From assembly GCA_035559595.1 (NCBI GenBank), contig DATMBF010000019.1, positions 1-64,000 of the forward strand: DNA of 64,000 nucleotides, given 5' to 3'. Each line of letters begins with the position of its first letter. Positions within the stretch are counted from its first letter, which is position 1. Shown here in pieces: positions 44,716 through 53,561 of the stretch. Position numbers and translations under genes: made by a program. Origin of the DNA: DATMBF01 sp035559595. GTDB lineage: Bacteria > Bacteroidota > Ignavibacteria > UBA10030. The notes below the pieces were generated by a model that did no database searches, was not told the DNA's origin, and was given only the letters and a program-made list of their open reading frames with translations.

Positions 44716-46161
44716 TCACTCCACAATTTCCACTTTCACCGTATTCGTCGTCCCTTTTGACATCAAGGGAATTCCTGCCGTAAAGACTACATAATCCCCT
44801 TTACTCACGTAGCCAGATTCCAACAGTTTGTCTTTAATCTGCTTAAAGGCAACGTCGGTTGCGCTTCGGTCGAAATCGGGGATGACAATGCCGCGAACTC
44901 CCCAGACAAGGTTGAGCCTTCGCAGAATCCTATCGCGAGCTGTCACGGCAACGATCCGCGCCAACGGCCGGTATTTGCTGATGCGCATGGCCGTCGCACC
45001 CGAATGCGTAATGGGCACAATCGCCCGCGCCTTCACCTGTCTGGCTATCACGCAAGCAGCACGCGCCACGGCGTTAAACATCTCCTCCCCCTCTTCTCGA
45101 ACATCCTCGATATTCAAACTGTCCGAGCGTTGACCCTCAGCCCGCTGAATGATTCGATCCATTGTCCGAACCGCCTCGACTGGATACTTTCCCACCGATG
45201 TCTCTCCGCTCAGCATCACGCAATCTGCCCCATCGAGGACGGCATTAGCAACATCGTTGGCTTCGGCACGCGTGGGACGGGGGTTCTCGATCATCGATTC
45301 CAGCATCTGCGTCGCAATGATGACCGGCTTCCCCGCTTCGTTACACTTCTTCACAATCATCTTTTGGACCGGTGGCACGTCCTCCGGCGGTAACTCAACG
45401 CCGAGATCGCCACGAGCCACCATGATAACATCCGCCTCATCGATGATGGAATCAATGGCGTCCACGGCTTCGGGCTTTTCGATCTTTGCCACGATCGGAA
45501 CACGGATACCCTTCTGCACTTCACGAATGATCACTTCTCGCAACTGCCTGATGTCATCTGCGGTTCGAACGAACGAGAGTGCAACATAATCGATCCCGTT
45601 CGCAAGACCGAATTTCAGGTCCTCAACATCTTTCTCGGTAAACGACGAGATGCTGGTCCTCACCCCTGGGAGGTTCATCCCCTTCTTCTCGGATAACACT
45701 CCCCCATTCACCACAACACATTCTACTTCACGTGCCGATCTTCCAACAACTTGAAGTTTCATCTTCCCATCATCAAGAAGGATCGTATCACCGGGCTTGA
45801 CGTCATTCGGCAGGAGTTTGTACGTCGTCGAGATCTTCTCCGCTGTGCCGGGAATATCGTCAATCGTAATGGAAAGTTTTCCACCGGTTTTCAGCTCGAC
45901 GGTCTTATCTTTTAGGGTTCCGATTCGAATTTTGGGTCCGCTAAGGTCCTGCAGGAGTGTAATATGCTCACCCGTGCGACGACTCGCTTCCTTGACATTC
46001 TCGATGACTTTGCGGTGTTCTTCATGCGATCCGTGGGAGAAGTTCAGTCGGGCCACATCCATACCCGCTTCGATCAGCTGAACAAGAACATCAACGTGGT
46101 CTGATGCGGGGCCAATCGTACAAATGATTTTCGTATGCCCGAAGACTCTTGCTTTGTTCAT
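44716..46161 (-). CDS. pyk: Pyruvate kinase
   Basis: 481 residues. KIICTIGPASD start, ARLNFSHG, the active-site IVAKIEKPEAVDAIDSI with Lys, MVARGDLGVELP, VIIATQMLESMI, LSGETSVGKYP and a normal C-terminal allosteric domain (TVKVEIVE end). Final step of glycolysis. Its start overlaps the stop of the sirtuin gene (46158-46161), so the two are translationally coupled. Confidence 0.97.
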   Translation of the reverse strand: MNKARVFGHTKIICTIGPASDHVDVLVQLIEAGMDVARLNFSHGSHEEHRKVIENVKEASRRTGEHITLLQDLSGPKIRIGTLKDKTVELKTGGKLSITIDDIPGTAEKISTTYKLLPNDVKPGDTILLDDGKMKLQVVGRSAREVECVVVNGGVLSEKKGMNLPGVRTSISSFTEKDVEDLKFGLANGIDYVALSFVRTADDIRQLREVIIREVQKGIRVPIVAKIEKPEAVDAIDSIIDEADVIMVARGDLGVELPPEDVPPVQKMIVKKCNEAGKPVIIATQMLESMIENPRPTRAEANDVANAVLDGADCVMLSGETSVGKYPVEAVRTMDRIIQRAEGQRSDSLNIEDVREEGEEMFNAVARAACVIARQVKARAIVPITHSGATAMRISKYRPLARIVAVTARDRILRRLNLVWGVRGIVIPDFDRSATDVAFKQIKDKLLESGYVSKGDYVVFTAGIPLMSKGTTNTVKVEIVE

Positions 46162-46907
46162 AGGCCTCCAGTATGAGCCATTTTGAGATGATGAACGAGT
46201 TGAGGAAGGATGATTCCCGCCTTTCCCAGAAGCGTCTCCTGAACCCGACTTGAGAGGTCCGTGTATTCCGCATTAATCTCGACAACGTATGCACCGTGTT
46301 CGAGCGCCGTTAACGGAAGAGAGGCGGCCGGATAGACAACTGCGGATGTTCCAACGCAAAGGAAAAGGTCACAACGCTCTGCGGCAGCTTCCGCTCTCAT
46401 GAATTGATCCTGCGGGAGAAGTTCTCCGAACCACACAACATCGGGTCGTATCAATCCGCCACACTGCGAGCATCGCGGGGGAATATTCTCCTCCGTGATC
46501 TGCTCGTTCGAAGGACGACGGCAGTTGATGCAATAGCTTCGCTCGATATTCCCGTGCAACTCAATGACGTGCTTGCTCCCAGCTCGCGTGTGAAGATTGT
46601 CGACATTCTGCGTAACAAGCGTAAAATCTTGGAACAGGGATTCCATGTCCACTAATGCCGCGTGTGCCGGATTCGGCTGGACCTCGCCGATCACACGCCT
46701 TCGATAGGCATACCACTCCCACACGAGTTTCGGATTCTTGATGAACGCGTCGAAATTTGCAAGCTCCTCCGGCTTGAACTTCGACCACAACCCTTCATTC
46801 CCTCGGAACGTTGGAACACCGCTCTCTGCCGATACTCCCGCGCCAGTCAACACACACACCGATTTCGCCTCGACAAGAACCTGTTGAAATCTCTCCGAGA
46901 GAATCAT
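46158..46907 (-). CDS. Sir2-family NAD-dependent protein deacylase (SIRT5-like)
   Basis: 249 residues. NAD-binding TGAGVSAESGVPTFRG, TQNVDNLH, catalytic His118 (VIELHGN), Zn-ribbon C126-x2-C129 and C146-x2-C149. The pair Tyr66/Arg69 in WEWYAYRR matches the Tyr-x-x-Arg acyl-pocket motif of SIRT5-class sirtuins, predicting removal of succinyl/malonyl groups from lysines rather than only acetyl. Placed immediately before pyk with a 4-base overlap, and itself overlapping the acylase gene upstream. Confidence 0.9.
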   Translation of the reverse strand: MILSERFQQVLVEAKSVCVLTGAGVSAESGVPTFRGNEGLWSKFKPEELANFDAFIKNPKLVWEWYAYRRRVIGEVQPNPAHAALVDMESLFQDFTLVTQNVDNLHTRAGSKHVIELHGNIERSYCINCRRPSNEQITEENIPPRCSQCGGLIRPDVVWFGELLPQDQFMRAEAAAERCDLFLCVGTSAVVYPAASLPLTALEHGAYVVEINAEYTDLSSRVQETLLGKAGIILPQLVHHLKMAHTGGL

Positions 46908-49318
46908 CGAACCGGCTCCAGAATGAGCAGATCATGGTCTCTCGACTTCACGGCGTCAAGGCTCATTGGAAATGAGCGGTACCCGCCCCCGAGCCACAGC
47001 ACCATTTGATCGTCGAAATGCTTGTGAAAGACCTGGCCGGATTGTCCTGGTGGAGAAACTGCACGCGTGTTCGTCGGATCGGCGAGATCGTAGATCTGTC
47101 TTGTCGATGGACCAACGGTATTGACAAAGGGAGCATTGAGCTCGTAATCCCCTTTGTTGACCGTCGAATGCGACCCGCCAATCGGTATTGGCCCCACGTT
47201 AAATATCCCTCGCAGGAGATCATTTGCCCCGAACGTGTGCTGAAACTCCACGGTGTGCAGCCTTCCCCACCGCCATTCTTTCAGTTCGCCGCCGAGGTCG
47301 GTCTGCAATTGCTTTATCGCATTCTCAAGCGCTTGCCGGATGATTTCATCTCGCGATTCACGATGCTCTGTGGAAACATCATCGAGCCATTCGGAAGTCC
47401 CCTCGTGCAACATCCGGGAGACGACTCGAAGTGGGATTGCGGGGACCTCTTGATAATAGTACAGAATGGTTTCCCCCAGTTCGTCTTCCAGGACACGCTT
47501 CACAACATTGGTACAAAACGCTTGGAAGAGCGTCGTGGCAACGTCATCGCGTGTCATTTCAAATGCCCAGTTCCTGAAATAGGTCAAGGTCGTCCTGACC
47601 CGCTGATCGCTCACCAACGAATCAGGAAACGCTGCAAGAATGAGTGGCACAAGTTCCCTCGCGTGAATCGATTGCACATCGAGCTGAATTCGTTGCATAT
47701 CTTCCACACTGAATTTGTCGCCGCCTGCAAGCAATTCTGTGATTCTCGCAACGCGCCAATGTGGCTCCCAAAGGTCCGTAATGTAGTAGGGGTACGAATC
47801 ATCGATGATTTTGTTGTTCGCGGTAGCTATGAATCCGGAAGGGGGATTGAATTCTTCCGGCATCATGTCAAACGGGACAAAACCTTTCCAATCATACTCG
47901 TCATTCCATCCAGGGGCGGGAAGAGTGGGGCCGGTCGTTCTCCGAATGGGAATTGCCCCTCCAAGGCGGTAGCCGATATTCCCCTCGACATCGGCGTATA
48001 CAAAGTTTTGCGCCGGGACGGAAAAATACCGTAACGCTTCACGAAATTCGTGCCAGTTTTGAGCTCGCTGCAGCAGATAAAATGTTTTCGCCTCGTTTGT
48101 AATCTCGTGCCCCACCCACCGAATCGAAAGGAGAGATGATGAGAGAACGGCAGAAGGTTCAATGCGATTGATGATAGGGCCGCGGTGCGTATGATATGTG
48201 GTGAGCAGAACGGGAACATTATCTTTAACGAGAATGGTGTCGATTCGCTGTTGAAGAGGAAGCCACTGTCCGTTGAAACGATAGTGCGTAGGATGTTGAA
48301 GTGAGTCAACCTCTTCGACGAAATAGTCATGATCATCCACCATCCCGTTGGTCAGACCCCACGCGATGAATCGATTCCTTCCGATCACGACAAAGGGAAC
48401 GCCTGCTATCGATGTCCCCTGTACTTCGAATTCTGGTGTTGAGAGATGAAGTTCATACCAGCGGCCGGGAAGGAAAAACATGAGATGAGGATCATTAGCA
48501 AGGAGAGGCTTTCCCGAAACCGTCTTCTTGCCCGAAACAACCCATGAATTGCTCCCGCCGGTGACACCGGACCCGCCAAGGAGACGTCGGAAATCCTTTT
48601 CTGTGTTTAAGAACTCTTCCGCTAAAGGAAGGAGGGGCTGTTGGCCCAGGGCAGAAACGATTGGTGGGACCTCCTTCGGCCATTGCGGAAACACCTCCCC
48701 CCCTTTGCGCACCCCAAACCGACGCACGATTTCTCCGAGCACAATGTCGACCCATCGTGAATAATTCAGCTCCCAGGCCATCAATCGAGCAATCACGATG
48801 GTGTGCTCTACCGTCCAGGGTTCAGGCCGTATGCCCAGCAGGTCGAATTCGACAGGATAAGCTCCCTCGCTCTCTTGAATGCAGGCGTTCACGCCTTTTG
48901 CATAGGCTTCAATCGCAGTACGGGTCGGTCCATCGAGTTGAGCCGCTATGCGCTGGGCCTGCCTCCAAACGCCAAGCGTTCGAAACATCCGGTCGAATTT
49001 CAAGGCAGAATCACCCAACACTTCTGCGAGGCGGCCCATTCCCGCTCTTCGAGCCAACTCCATCTGCCATAAGCGATCCTGGGCATGGAGAAAACCGACG
49101 GCGAAGTATCCGTCTGCCTCACGTTGTGCTTCGACATGAGGAACGCCGTGGTCATCACGATAGATGCGCACCTCAGCATGAAGCCCCTGCATACTGATCG
49201 TCCCCGAGGTTTTCGGAAACGACCGCGTGATGAGATAATACCCAACCCCAGCGGCAGCGATGAGAAAAATGATAATGAAGAATGTGAGGCCTATGAGGAT
49301 TCGGGCACGAGGCTGCAT
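46904..49318 (-). CDS. Penicillin acylase-family N-terminal-nucleophile hydrolase
   Basis: 804 residues from ATG 49318 (MQPRARILIGLTFFIIIFLI, membrane signal). The alpha part ends before G-G-Ser256-N-S-W, where the new N-terminal Ser would be made by autocleavage; beta-chain features are NDPHLMFFLPGRWYELHL, GVPFVVIGRNRFIAWGLTNG, and GGSHSTVNKGDYE with the WGRLHTVEFQHTFG block. Family members deacylate penicillins, acyl-homoserine lactones or other amides; substrate unknown. First 4 bases of the sirtuin gene overlap its end. Confidence 0.9.
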   Translation of the reverse strand: MQPRARILIGLTFFIIIFLIAAAGVGYYLITRSFPKTSGTISMQGLHAEVRIYRDDHGVPHVEAQREADGYFAVGFLHAQDRLWQMELARRAGMGRLAEVLGDSALKFDRMFRTLGVWRQAQRIAAQLDGPTRTAIEAYAKGVNACIQESEGAYPVEFDLLGIRPEPWTVEHTIVIARLMAWELNYSRWVDIVLGEIVRRFGVRKGGEVFPQWPKEVPPIVSALGQQPLLPLAEEFLNTEKDFRRLLGGSGVTGGSNSWVVSGKKTVSGKPLLANDPHLMFFLPGRWYELHLSTPEFEVQGTSIAGVPFVVIGRNRFIAWGLTNGMVDDHDYFVEEVDSLQHPTHYRFNGQWLPLQQRIDTILVKDNVPVLLTTYHTHRGPIINRIEPSAVLSSSLLSIRWVGHEITNEAKTFYLLQRAQNWHEFREALRYFSVPAQNFVYADVEGNIGYRLGGAIPIRRTTGPTLPAPGWNDEYDWKGFVPFDMMPEEFNPPSGFIATANNKIIDDSYPYYITDLWEPHWRVARITELLAGGDKFSVEDMQRIQLDVQSIHARELVPLILAAFPDSLVSDQRVRTTLTYFRNWAFEMTRDDVATTLFQAFCTNVVKRVLEDELGETILYYYQEVPAIPLRVVSRMLHEGTSEWLDDVSTEHRESRDEIIRQALENAIKQLQTDLGGELKEWRWGRLHTVEFQHTFGANDLLRGIFNVGPIPIGGSHSTVNKGDYELNAPFVNTVGPSTRQIYDLADPTNTRAVSPPGQSGQVFHKHFDDQMVLWLGGGYRSFPMSLDAVKSRDHDLLILEPVR

Positions 49319-49378
49319 GTGAAGTAGGCAGAATGTAGTTAAACTTCGCGGAGGGTTCAACTGCGAAGTGGAAGGATG

Positions 49379-50080
49379 TTACTTCTCTTTTGTTCGAACG
49401 TCGATGATGTAACGGGAGGTCGATCCTCGATAGGCAATGGGCGCGTCAGAGGCACGCCAGACGAGAACCTTTTCGATCGTCGTTACATCAATCATATCCA
49501 ACACCCATGACTCGGTGAGAATACCGTTGAGATAGAGCATGGGTGGACGATTGAGCGGTGATAAAGTACTGGTGGTATAAGCATACGAAGCAAAGGGGGC
49601 ATGTTGGGTCAACACTTCACGCATATTCGGCGCACCGCTCTTCTGGATATCCTCGAGCCTAACAATCTTATAAGCGTTGATTTCGTTGAACGTTCCCGGA
49701 AGTTCAGATGCACCCTCCACGAGCACCTCCGGCATCTGGATAACACGCGGACGCATTTCGATCACAACCATGCGTTGATCGTCTCGCCTGACCGTAAGAG
49801 CATAGACCCGCGGGCGATAAGCAACATGTCGAATCTCCAAGAGGTACACATCTTCAGGGAGATTCTTGAACTCAAAGTATCCCCCGCCGTCCGTGGACGT
49901 TCCCCGGTACGTGCCGTGAATCAGAATGCTGACATCACCGATCCCCTGTTTGGTTTCAGCATCGATGATCGTGCCGGCAACAATGTTCTCCACCTGCGGC
50001 TTGATGCGTTGGGCCGTGAGGCTAGAGAGCACCACACAGCAGACCAGAGACGAAAGGAGGATTCTCGATGAGGGCCTCAT
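49379..50080 (-). CDS. CarboxypepD_reg plus TonB plug protein without barrel
   Basis: 233 residues from ATG 50080 (ACGAAAGGAGGATTCTCG upstream; MRPSSRILLSSLVCCVVLSSLTA signal). Residues about 30-110 form a carboxypeptidase-like regulatory domain (GTIIDAETKQGIGDVSILIHGT, FEFKNLPEDVYLLEI). About 115-225 resemble a TonB-receptor plug (IVRLEDIQKSGAPNMREVLTQ, PPMLYLNGIL, TIEKVLVWRASDAPIAYRG). There is no 22-stranded barrel: it stops at 233 residues. Not visibly frameshifted; downstream bases lead straight to the acylase gene. Could be a free plug-like partner or a truncated receptor. Confidence 0.75.
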   Translation of the reverse strand: MRPSSRILLSSLVCCVVLSSLTAQRIKPQVENIVAGTIIDAETKQGIGDVSILIHGTYRGTSTDGGGYFEFKNLPEDVYLLEIRHVAYRPRVYALTVRRDDQRMVVIEMRPRVIQMPEVLVEGASELPGTFNEINAYKIVRLEDIQKSGAPNMREVLTQHAPFASYAYTTSTLSPLNRPPMLYLNGILTESWVLDMIDVTTIEKVLVWRASDAPIAYRGSTSRYIIDVRTKEK

Positions 50081-50137
50081 AGGTCGATTGCTCAAATATA
50101 CACGAGACACGCCTTGAGGTCAAGAGCAAGAAGAGGG

Positions 50138-51607
50138 TTAGAATCGATAGGAAAGCGTAATGTTCAGCGTTTGGGTCTTGACTTTCTCCTGAGTCTGAGA
50201 GCCGTCGGCCAGATACCAAACGTAGTAGTTATCGCGGAAAGTCTTCCACGTCCCAAGAGCATAGCCGAGATTGAGCGTCACATTTTGGTCAAGCGCCAGT
50301 CCGGCACCAGCTGTGTAATAGATTTGATCAAAGGAACTTGGATCGCCGATATAAGGGGAAGGATTCATCACGATTCCGCCCCGGAGTTTCAGACCAAGGC
50401 TCCAAAGAGTGATTTCTGCCCCCCCGCGGATGTTCGTAGTTGGTTCAAAGATCTTCTTGATAATCCGATTCTCGGCAACAAGGTCTGCATTATCGCTCCG
50501 GAATTCCATCTGTGTCCAGTCTACATACTCGACATCTCCTGCGAGAAGAAGCCAATCCATCATCTGGAAGGAGCCCCCCGCCCCGATAACGATTGGCGTG
50601 ACGAGTTCGTATGAGGTTTTGTCCGAAAGCTCTAACCGAAAGCGATCGCCGTTATCGAAAACGCTTCTGCCGAGACTGGTGAAGTCTTCCTCGATGTTGT
50701 ACACCGTCGGCGTTCTTACAGTCATGCCAATCTTGAAGAGACCTTGCCTCCGATACATCAAACCGGCGACGGCATTATATCCCGTCATATTGCTCCGGAC
50801 CGTCTGCTCCAGAGTGAATCTGGAAAGATCGGCGGGAGCCGTATTGTAGAGTCCGCGCTCGTCCGTTTCGGAAAACTCGCGATCATACGTGTAAGAGCCT
50901 GAAACGACGTTGAAGGTGAGACCGACCGAAAGGTCCCGTGCAATGTCGATCGCGCCACCCGCGGACCAGTTGTTGAGACCGCCGCCTTCCCGAACCGTTG
51001 CCCTCTGCGTAAGATTTCCTGTAACAAGCGGATAAAGCCGACCCTGGGCAGAATCAATTTCGGCTAAGAAGACCTGATAAGGGATATTGTCATCAAGCAG
51101 CTTTTTCCGGTCGTTCTCAGAAAGAGACCAGAGGTTGACGTCTGGGATCATCGATTCGACGATGGAGCTGGAGGTGTTGAAGCCACTGAACCCTGCGCTC
51201 GTCGTGTAGTTCGCAACCCGCCCGAATCCAAACGCAAAAGTAAGACTGCCGCGGGAGGTTGGAATGGGATAGATGAGTCCAAGATTATTCAGATTTGTAG
51301 CGCTGCTGGATGTATTCGTAGCGACACCAAGGTAAGCGACATCGTTATCATAGCTGAGGTGCGACAGACCAACGGAGAATTCGAAGTCACGAACAACAGC
51401 CAATCCGGCCGGGTTGAGAAAGAGAGCGGAATAATCATCCACGACACCGACCGACGTACCACCAAGTCCAAGAGTTCTTGCACCGACGCCGAGACCAAGC
51501 TGAGAGAATCGAAGCGCATCTTCCGCGAATTGCGCCGAAAGGAAGGATACCTGAAGAAGAGTCAACACCGCGAATGCACACAATCGTCCTGTCAATGTCA
51601 TAGTCAT
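50138..51607 (-). CDS. OMPP1/FadL-family outer-membrane protein (PorV-like)
   Basis: 489 residues from ATG 51607 (GAGGAG just upstream). Signal peptide, then LGVGARTLGLGGTSVGVVDDYSALFLNPAGLA, the OMPP1/UPF0164 signature (GARALGMGGA-like and NPAGLA), a barrel with long loops, and an aromatic C-terminus (LNITLSYRF). Probably transports hydrophobic compounds across the outer membrane. It heads the minus-strand run through the TonB-plug, acylase, sirtuin and pyk genes. Confidence 0.88.
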   Translation of the reverse strand: MTMTLTGRLCAFAVLTLLQVSFLSAQFAEDALRFSQLGLGVGARTLGLGGTSVGVVDDYSALFLNPAGLAVVRDFEFSVGLSHLSYDNDVAYLGVATNTSSSATNLNNLGLIYPIPTSRGSLTFAFGFGRVANYTTSAGFSGFNTSSSIVESMIPDVNLWSLSENDRKKLLDDNIPYQVFLAEIDSAQGRLYPLVTGNLTQRATVREGGGLNNWSAGGAIDIARDLSVGLTFNVVSGSYTYDREFSETDERGLYNTAPADLSRFTLEQTVRSNMTGYNAVAGLMYRRQGLFKIGMTVRTPTVYNIEEDFTSLGRSVFDNGDRFRLELSDKTSYELVTPIVIGAGGSFQMMDWLLLAGDVEYVDWTQMEFRSDNADLVAENRIIKKIFEPTTNIRGGAEITLWSLGLKLRGGIVMNPSPYIGDPSSFDQIYYTAGAGLALDQNVTLNLGYALGTWKTFRDNYYVWYLADGSQTQEKVKTQTLNITLSYRF

Positions 51608-51634
51608 GACCAACTCCTCAATGCTGAAAATCTT

Positions 51635-52567
51635 TTAGCGGTTTGACCGACGTGCGCCGCTACTTCGGTTTCCTTCACCCCCACTCTGGGTGGACTGTGA
51701 CGGAGGCGGAGAGTATGATGGTGCCGGAGGTTGCGCCGGCGGTGAGTACACAGGAGCAGGACTTGAGTGGCCCGATGAAGGAGGAGAGTACGACTCACTG
51801 TGATTTCTTCCTGAAGAACCTCGTCGCGCACCCTCTGAACGACGGCTACCGCCACGTGACGATTCACTCCCCGAACGGGACGGTGTACCGACGGAACTTC
51901 GGCCACCCGATCCGCTGGACGATCCGGGCGAAGGGCTTCGGCTCGTGCTTATTCCGGTGCCGCGACTTCCACCGTCACTTCGACTTCCTTCACTTCCAAT
52001 CCCAAACCTTGTCGAACCGCCAGATCGGCTTCCGCCAATGCTTGTTGCTGGCGGAATCCCGCCGCTCGTCCCAACTGAGGTCGAGCCTCTGCCACCGTAT
52101 TCCGTTCGCCCACCGCTGCGACGATATCCGAAGTCTCGACTGCTCGAACCGCGCCCCGTCCCGACAACATAAATCGGCGGGTAGTACGGATAATAATAGG
52201 GATACCCGTAACCGTAGGATCCATAATAATAGCGGTAGCGATAAGGATAGAACCAGGGATAGCCTACAAGGGAGGTTCCGCAGATCCACGGATCGTAATA
52301 CCAGGGATCAAAGCAGTTGTAGAACCAGGGATCGTAATAGAAATGAGACCATGAAGGATAGTAGTAGCGAAAGCCAAGGTAGAATCGCGATCGGTATCGC
52401 CAATCATCGTACAATCCGTACCGATCATACTCATTTTCGTCCTTTTGACTCTCTTCTTCTTTCGAAATCGCGGGTTCAGAGTCGTCCGTGGTTGCCAATT
52501 GTGTATAGCACCCTGAGAGTCCGACTCCGATAAGAAGGGGAATAAGCAGAAGGAATGTTGTTTTCAT
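51635..52567 (-). CDS. Tyr- and Gly/Ser-rich lipoprotein
   Basis: 310 residues. Lipobox at about Cys20 (GVGLSGC). Then an acidic stretch, a Tyr/Trp/Phe-rich middle (FRYYYPSWSHFYYDPWFYN; YRYRYYYGSYGYGYPYYYPYY), and a Gly/Ser/Arg-rich second half ending in Pro/Ser-rich repeats (SPPSSGHSSPAPVYSPP). Extreme low complexity; such tails can be surface- or cell-wall-associated. No enzyme domain. A 296-residue open frame on the other strand here is only a mirror of the biased composition. Confidence 0.65.
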   Translation of the reverse strand: MKTTFLLLIPLLIGVGLSGCYTQLATTDDSEPAISKEEESQKDENEYDRYGLYDDWRYRSRFYLGFRYYYPSWSHFYYDPWFYNCFDPWYYDPWICGTSLVGYPWFYPYRYRYYYGSYGYGYPYYYPYYPPIYVVGTGRGSSSRDFGYRRSGGRTEYGGRGSTSVGTSGGIPPATSIGGSRSGGSTRFGIGSEGSRSDGGSRGTGISTSRSPSPGSSSGSGGRSSVGTPSRSGSESSRGGSRRSEGARRGSSGRNHSESYSPPSSGHSSPAPVYSPPAQPPAPSYSPPPSQSTQSGGEGNRSSGARRSNR

Positions 52568-52751
52568 AGCTCACCTCGCGCTGTCAAACCACACTTCCCT
52601 CAACAATTCGAGTGCCAGCCGAGTTCAAAATCCCCTTCTTTTTCTTCAAAAAAAGGGCATTTTCAGAGCTCGTCTTATCGTATTCCTTCCTTTTTTCTGT
52701 ACAAACCTTGGTCTTCTGTCCACAGATAGACACAAATCTTAAGCGGCATAT

Positions 52752-53522
52752 TCAAAACGAGCTGACGAAGTCAATCTGGATTGTCCGATTCCCGACATTC
52801 ACGTTCTGTTGATTTTTTGTGATGTTCTTCAGATCAAGACCGATGATCAGTCCCTTCCCCGCACCCCAACGGATACCGAAGTTCATGTAGCCGCGTCCCT
52901 GTCCGATTCTCAGATTGTCATTCGTCGCAAAATCATACTCTCCAAGGATCGAAAGGTCTTTGCCGAGCGATTTCTCGAAACCGACATAGAGATTCAAATC
53001 CTTGTCCCCATCCTTACGTTCGGTCGTGTAGTTGATGCCACCATGAACGCTGAGATTGCCGAAGAACTCATAGTTCTTGCTGCCAACAACATAGAATCCC
53101 GGCGCTTTGATCGTGTATCGTTTCAGTGAGTCAGCATCGAGATACGGCTCTTTTCCTTGCGAGTCGAATCCAACGGCAATCGCCGGTGCCAACGCGCTTT
53201 CGTCTATGATTCTGAGCTTGACCTGAACGCCGGGGAGAGGATTCATTTCGATCTTGCTGGGCCCGATAATGTTGGTTCCACCATACGTAATGCCGAACGT
53301 GAACTGCTCGAACAATCCGACAGCAACACCGAACATGACACCACCTTGCTGGAAGAGATTTGTGTGAAGTAAGTAGCTTCCGCGTTTGAGAAGTCCGGCC
53401 GTCGGTTTGTCGATGAGCATCATCGGTTCCGCCGTCGCTTCACTGCCCGCATACCCCTGTGCAAAAAGATCGGCATGGACGAACAGCAACATCGCTATCG
53501 CCATCAACATGTTCTTATTCAC
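52752..53522 (-). CDS. Predicted outer-membrane beta-barrel protein, function unknown
   Basis: 256 residues from GTG 53522 (ACGGAGGA seven bases upstream). Signal peptide (ends at FAQ), then short amphipathic strands (GVMFGVAVGLFEQFTFGITYGG, GIRWGAGKGLIIGLDLKN) to a terminal Phe (FVSSF). Similar barrels occur widely in this phylum group without known role. The 184 bases to the next gene (52568-52751) contain only an A/T-rich near-palindrome and no clear signal. Confidence 0.7.
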   Translation of the reverse strand: MNKNMLMAIAMLLFVHADLFAQGYAGSEATAEPMMLIDKPTAGLLKRGSYLLHTNLFQQGGVMFGVAVGLFEQFTFGITYGGTNIIGPSKIEMNPLPGVQVKLRIIDESALAPAIAVGFDSQGKEPYLDADSLKRYTIKAPGFYVVGSKNYEFFGNLSVHGGINYTTERKDGDKDLNLYVGFEKSLGKDLSILGEYDFATNDNLRIGQGRGYMNFGIRWGAGKGLIIGLDLKNITKNQQNVNVGNRTIQIDFVSSF

Positions 53523-53561
53523 GCGTTCCTCCGTTTGTTATGATCAATGAGTTTGCAATAT

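Noticed and set aside
47006..48034. A 342-residue open frame on the plus strand
   Set aside because: Antisense to the penicillin acylase gene, with no recognisable domain or translation start.
51643..52533. A 296-residue open frame on the plus strand
   Set aside because: It mirrors the low-complexity lipoprotein on the minus strand; it has no ribosome site, signal or domain, and its composition is explained by the opposite strand.
52640..52670. A/T-rich near-palindrome that could be a terminator
   Set aside because: The arms are mostly A and T homopolymers with poor pairing and no GC-rich stem.
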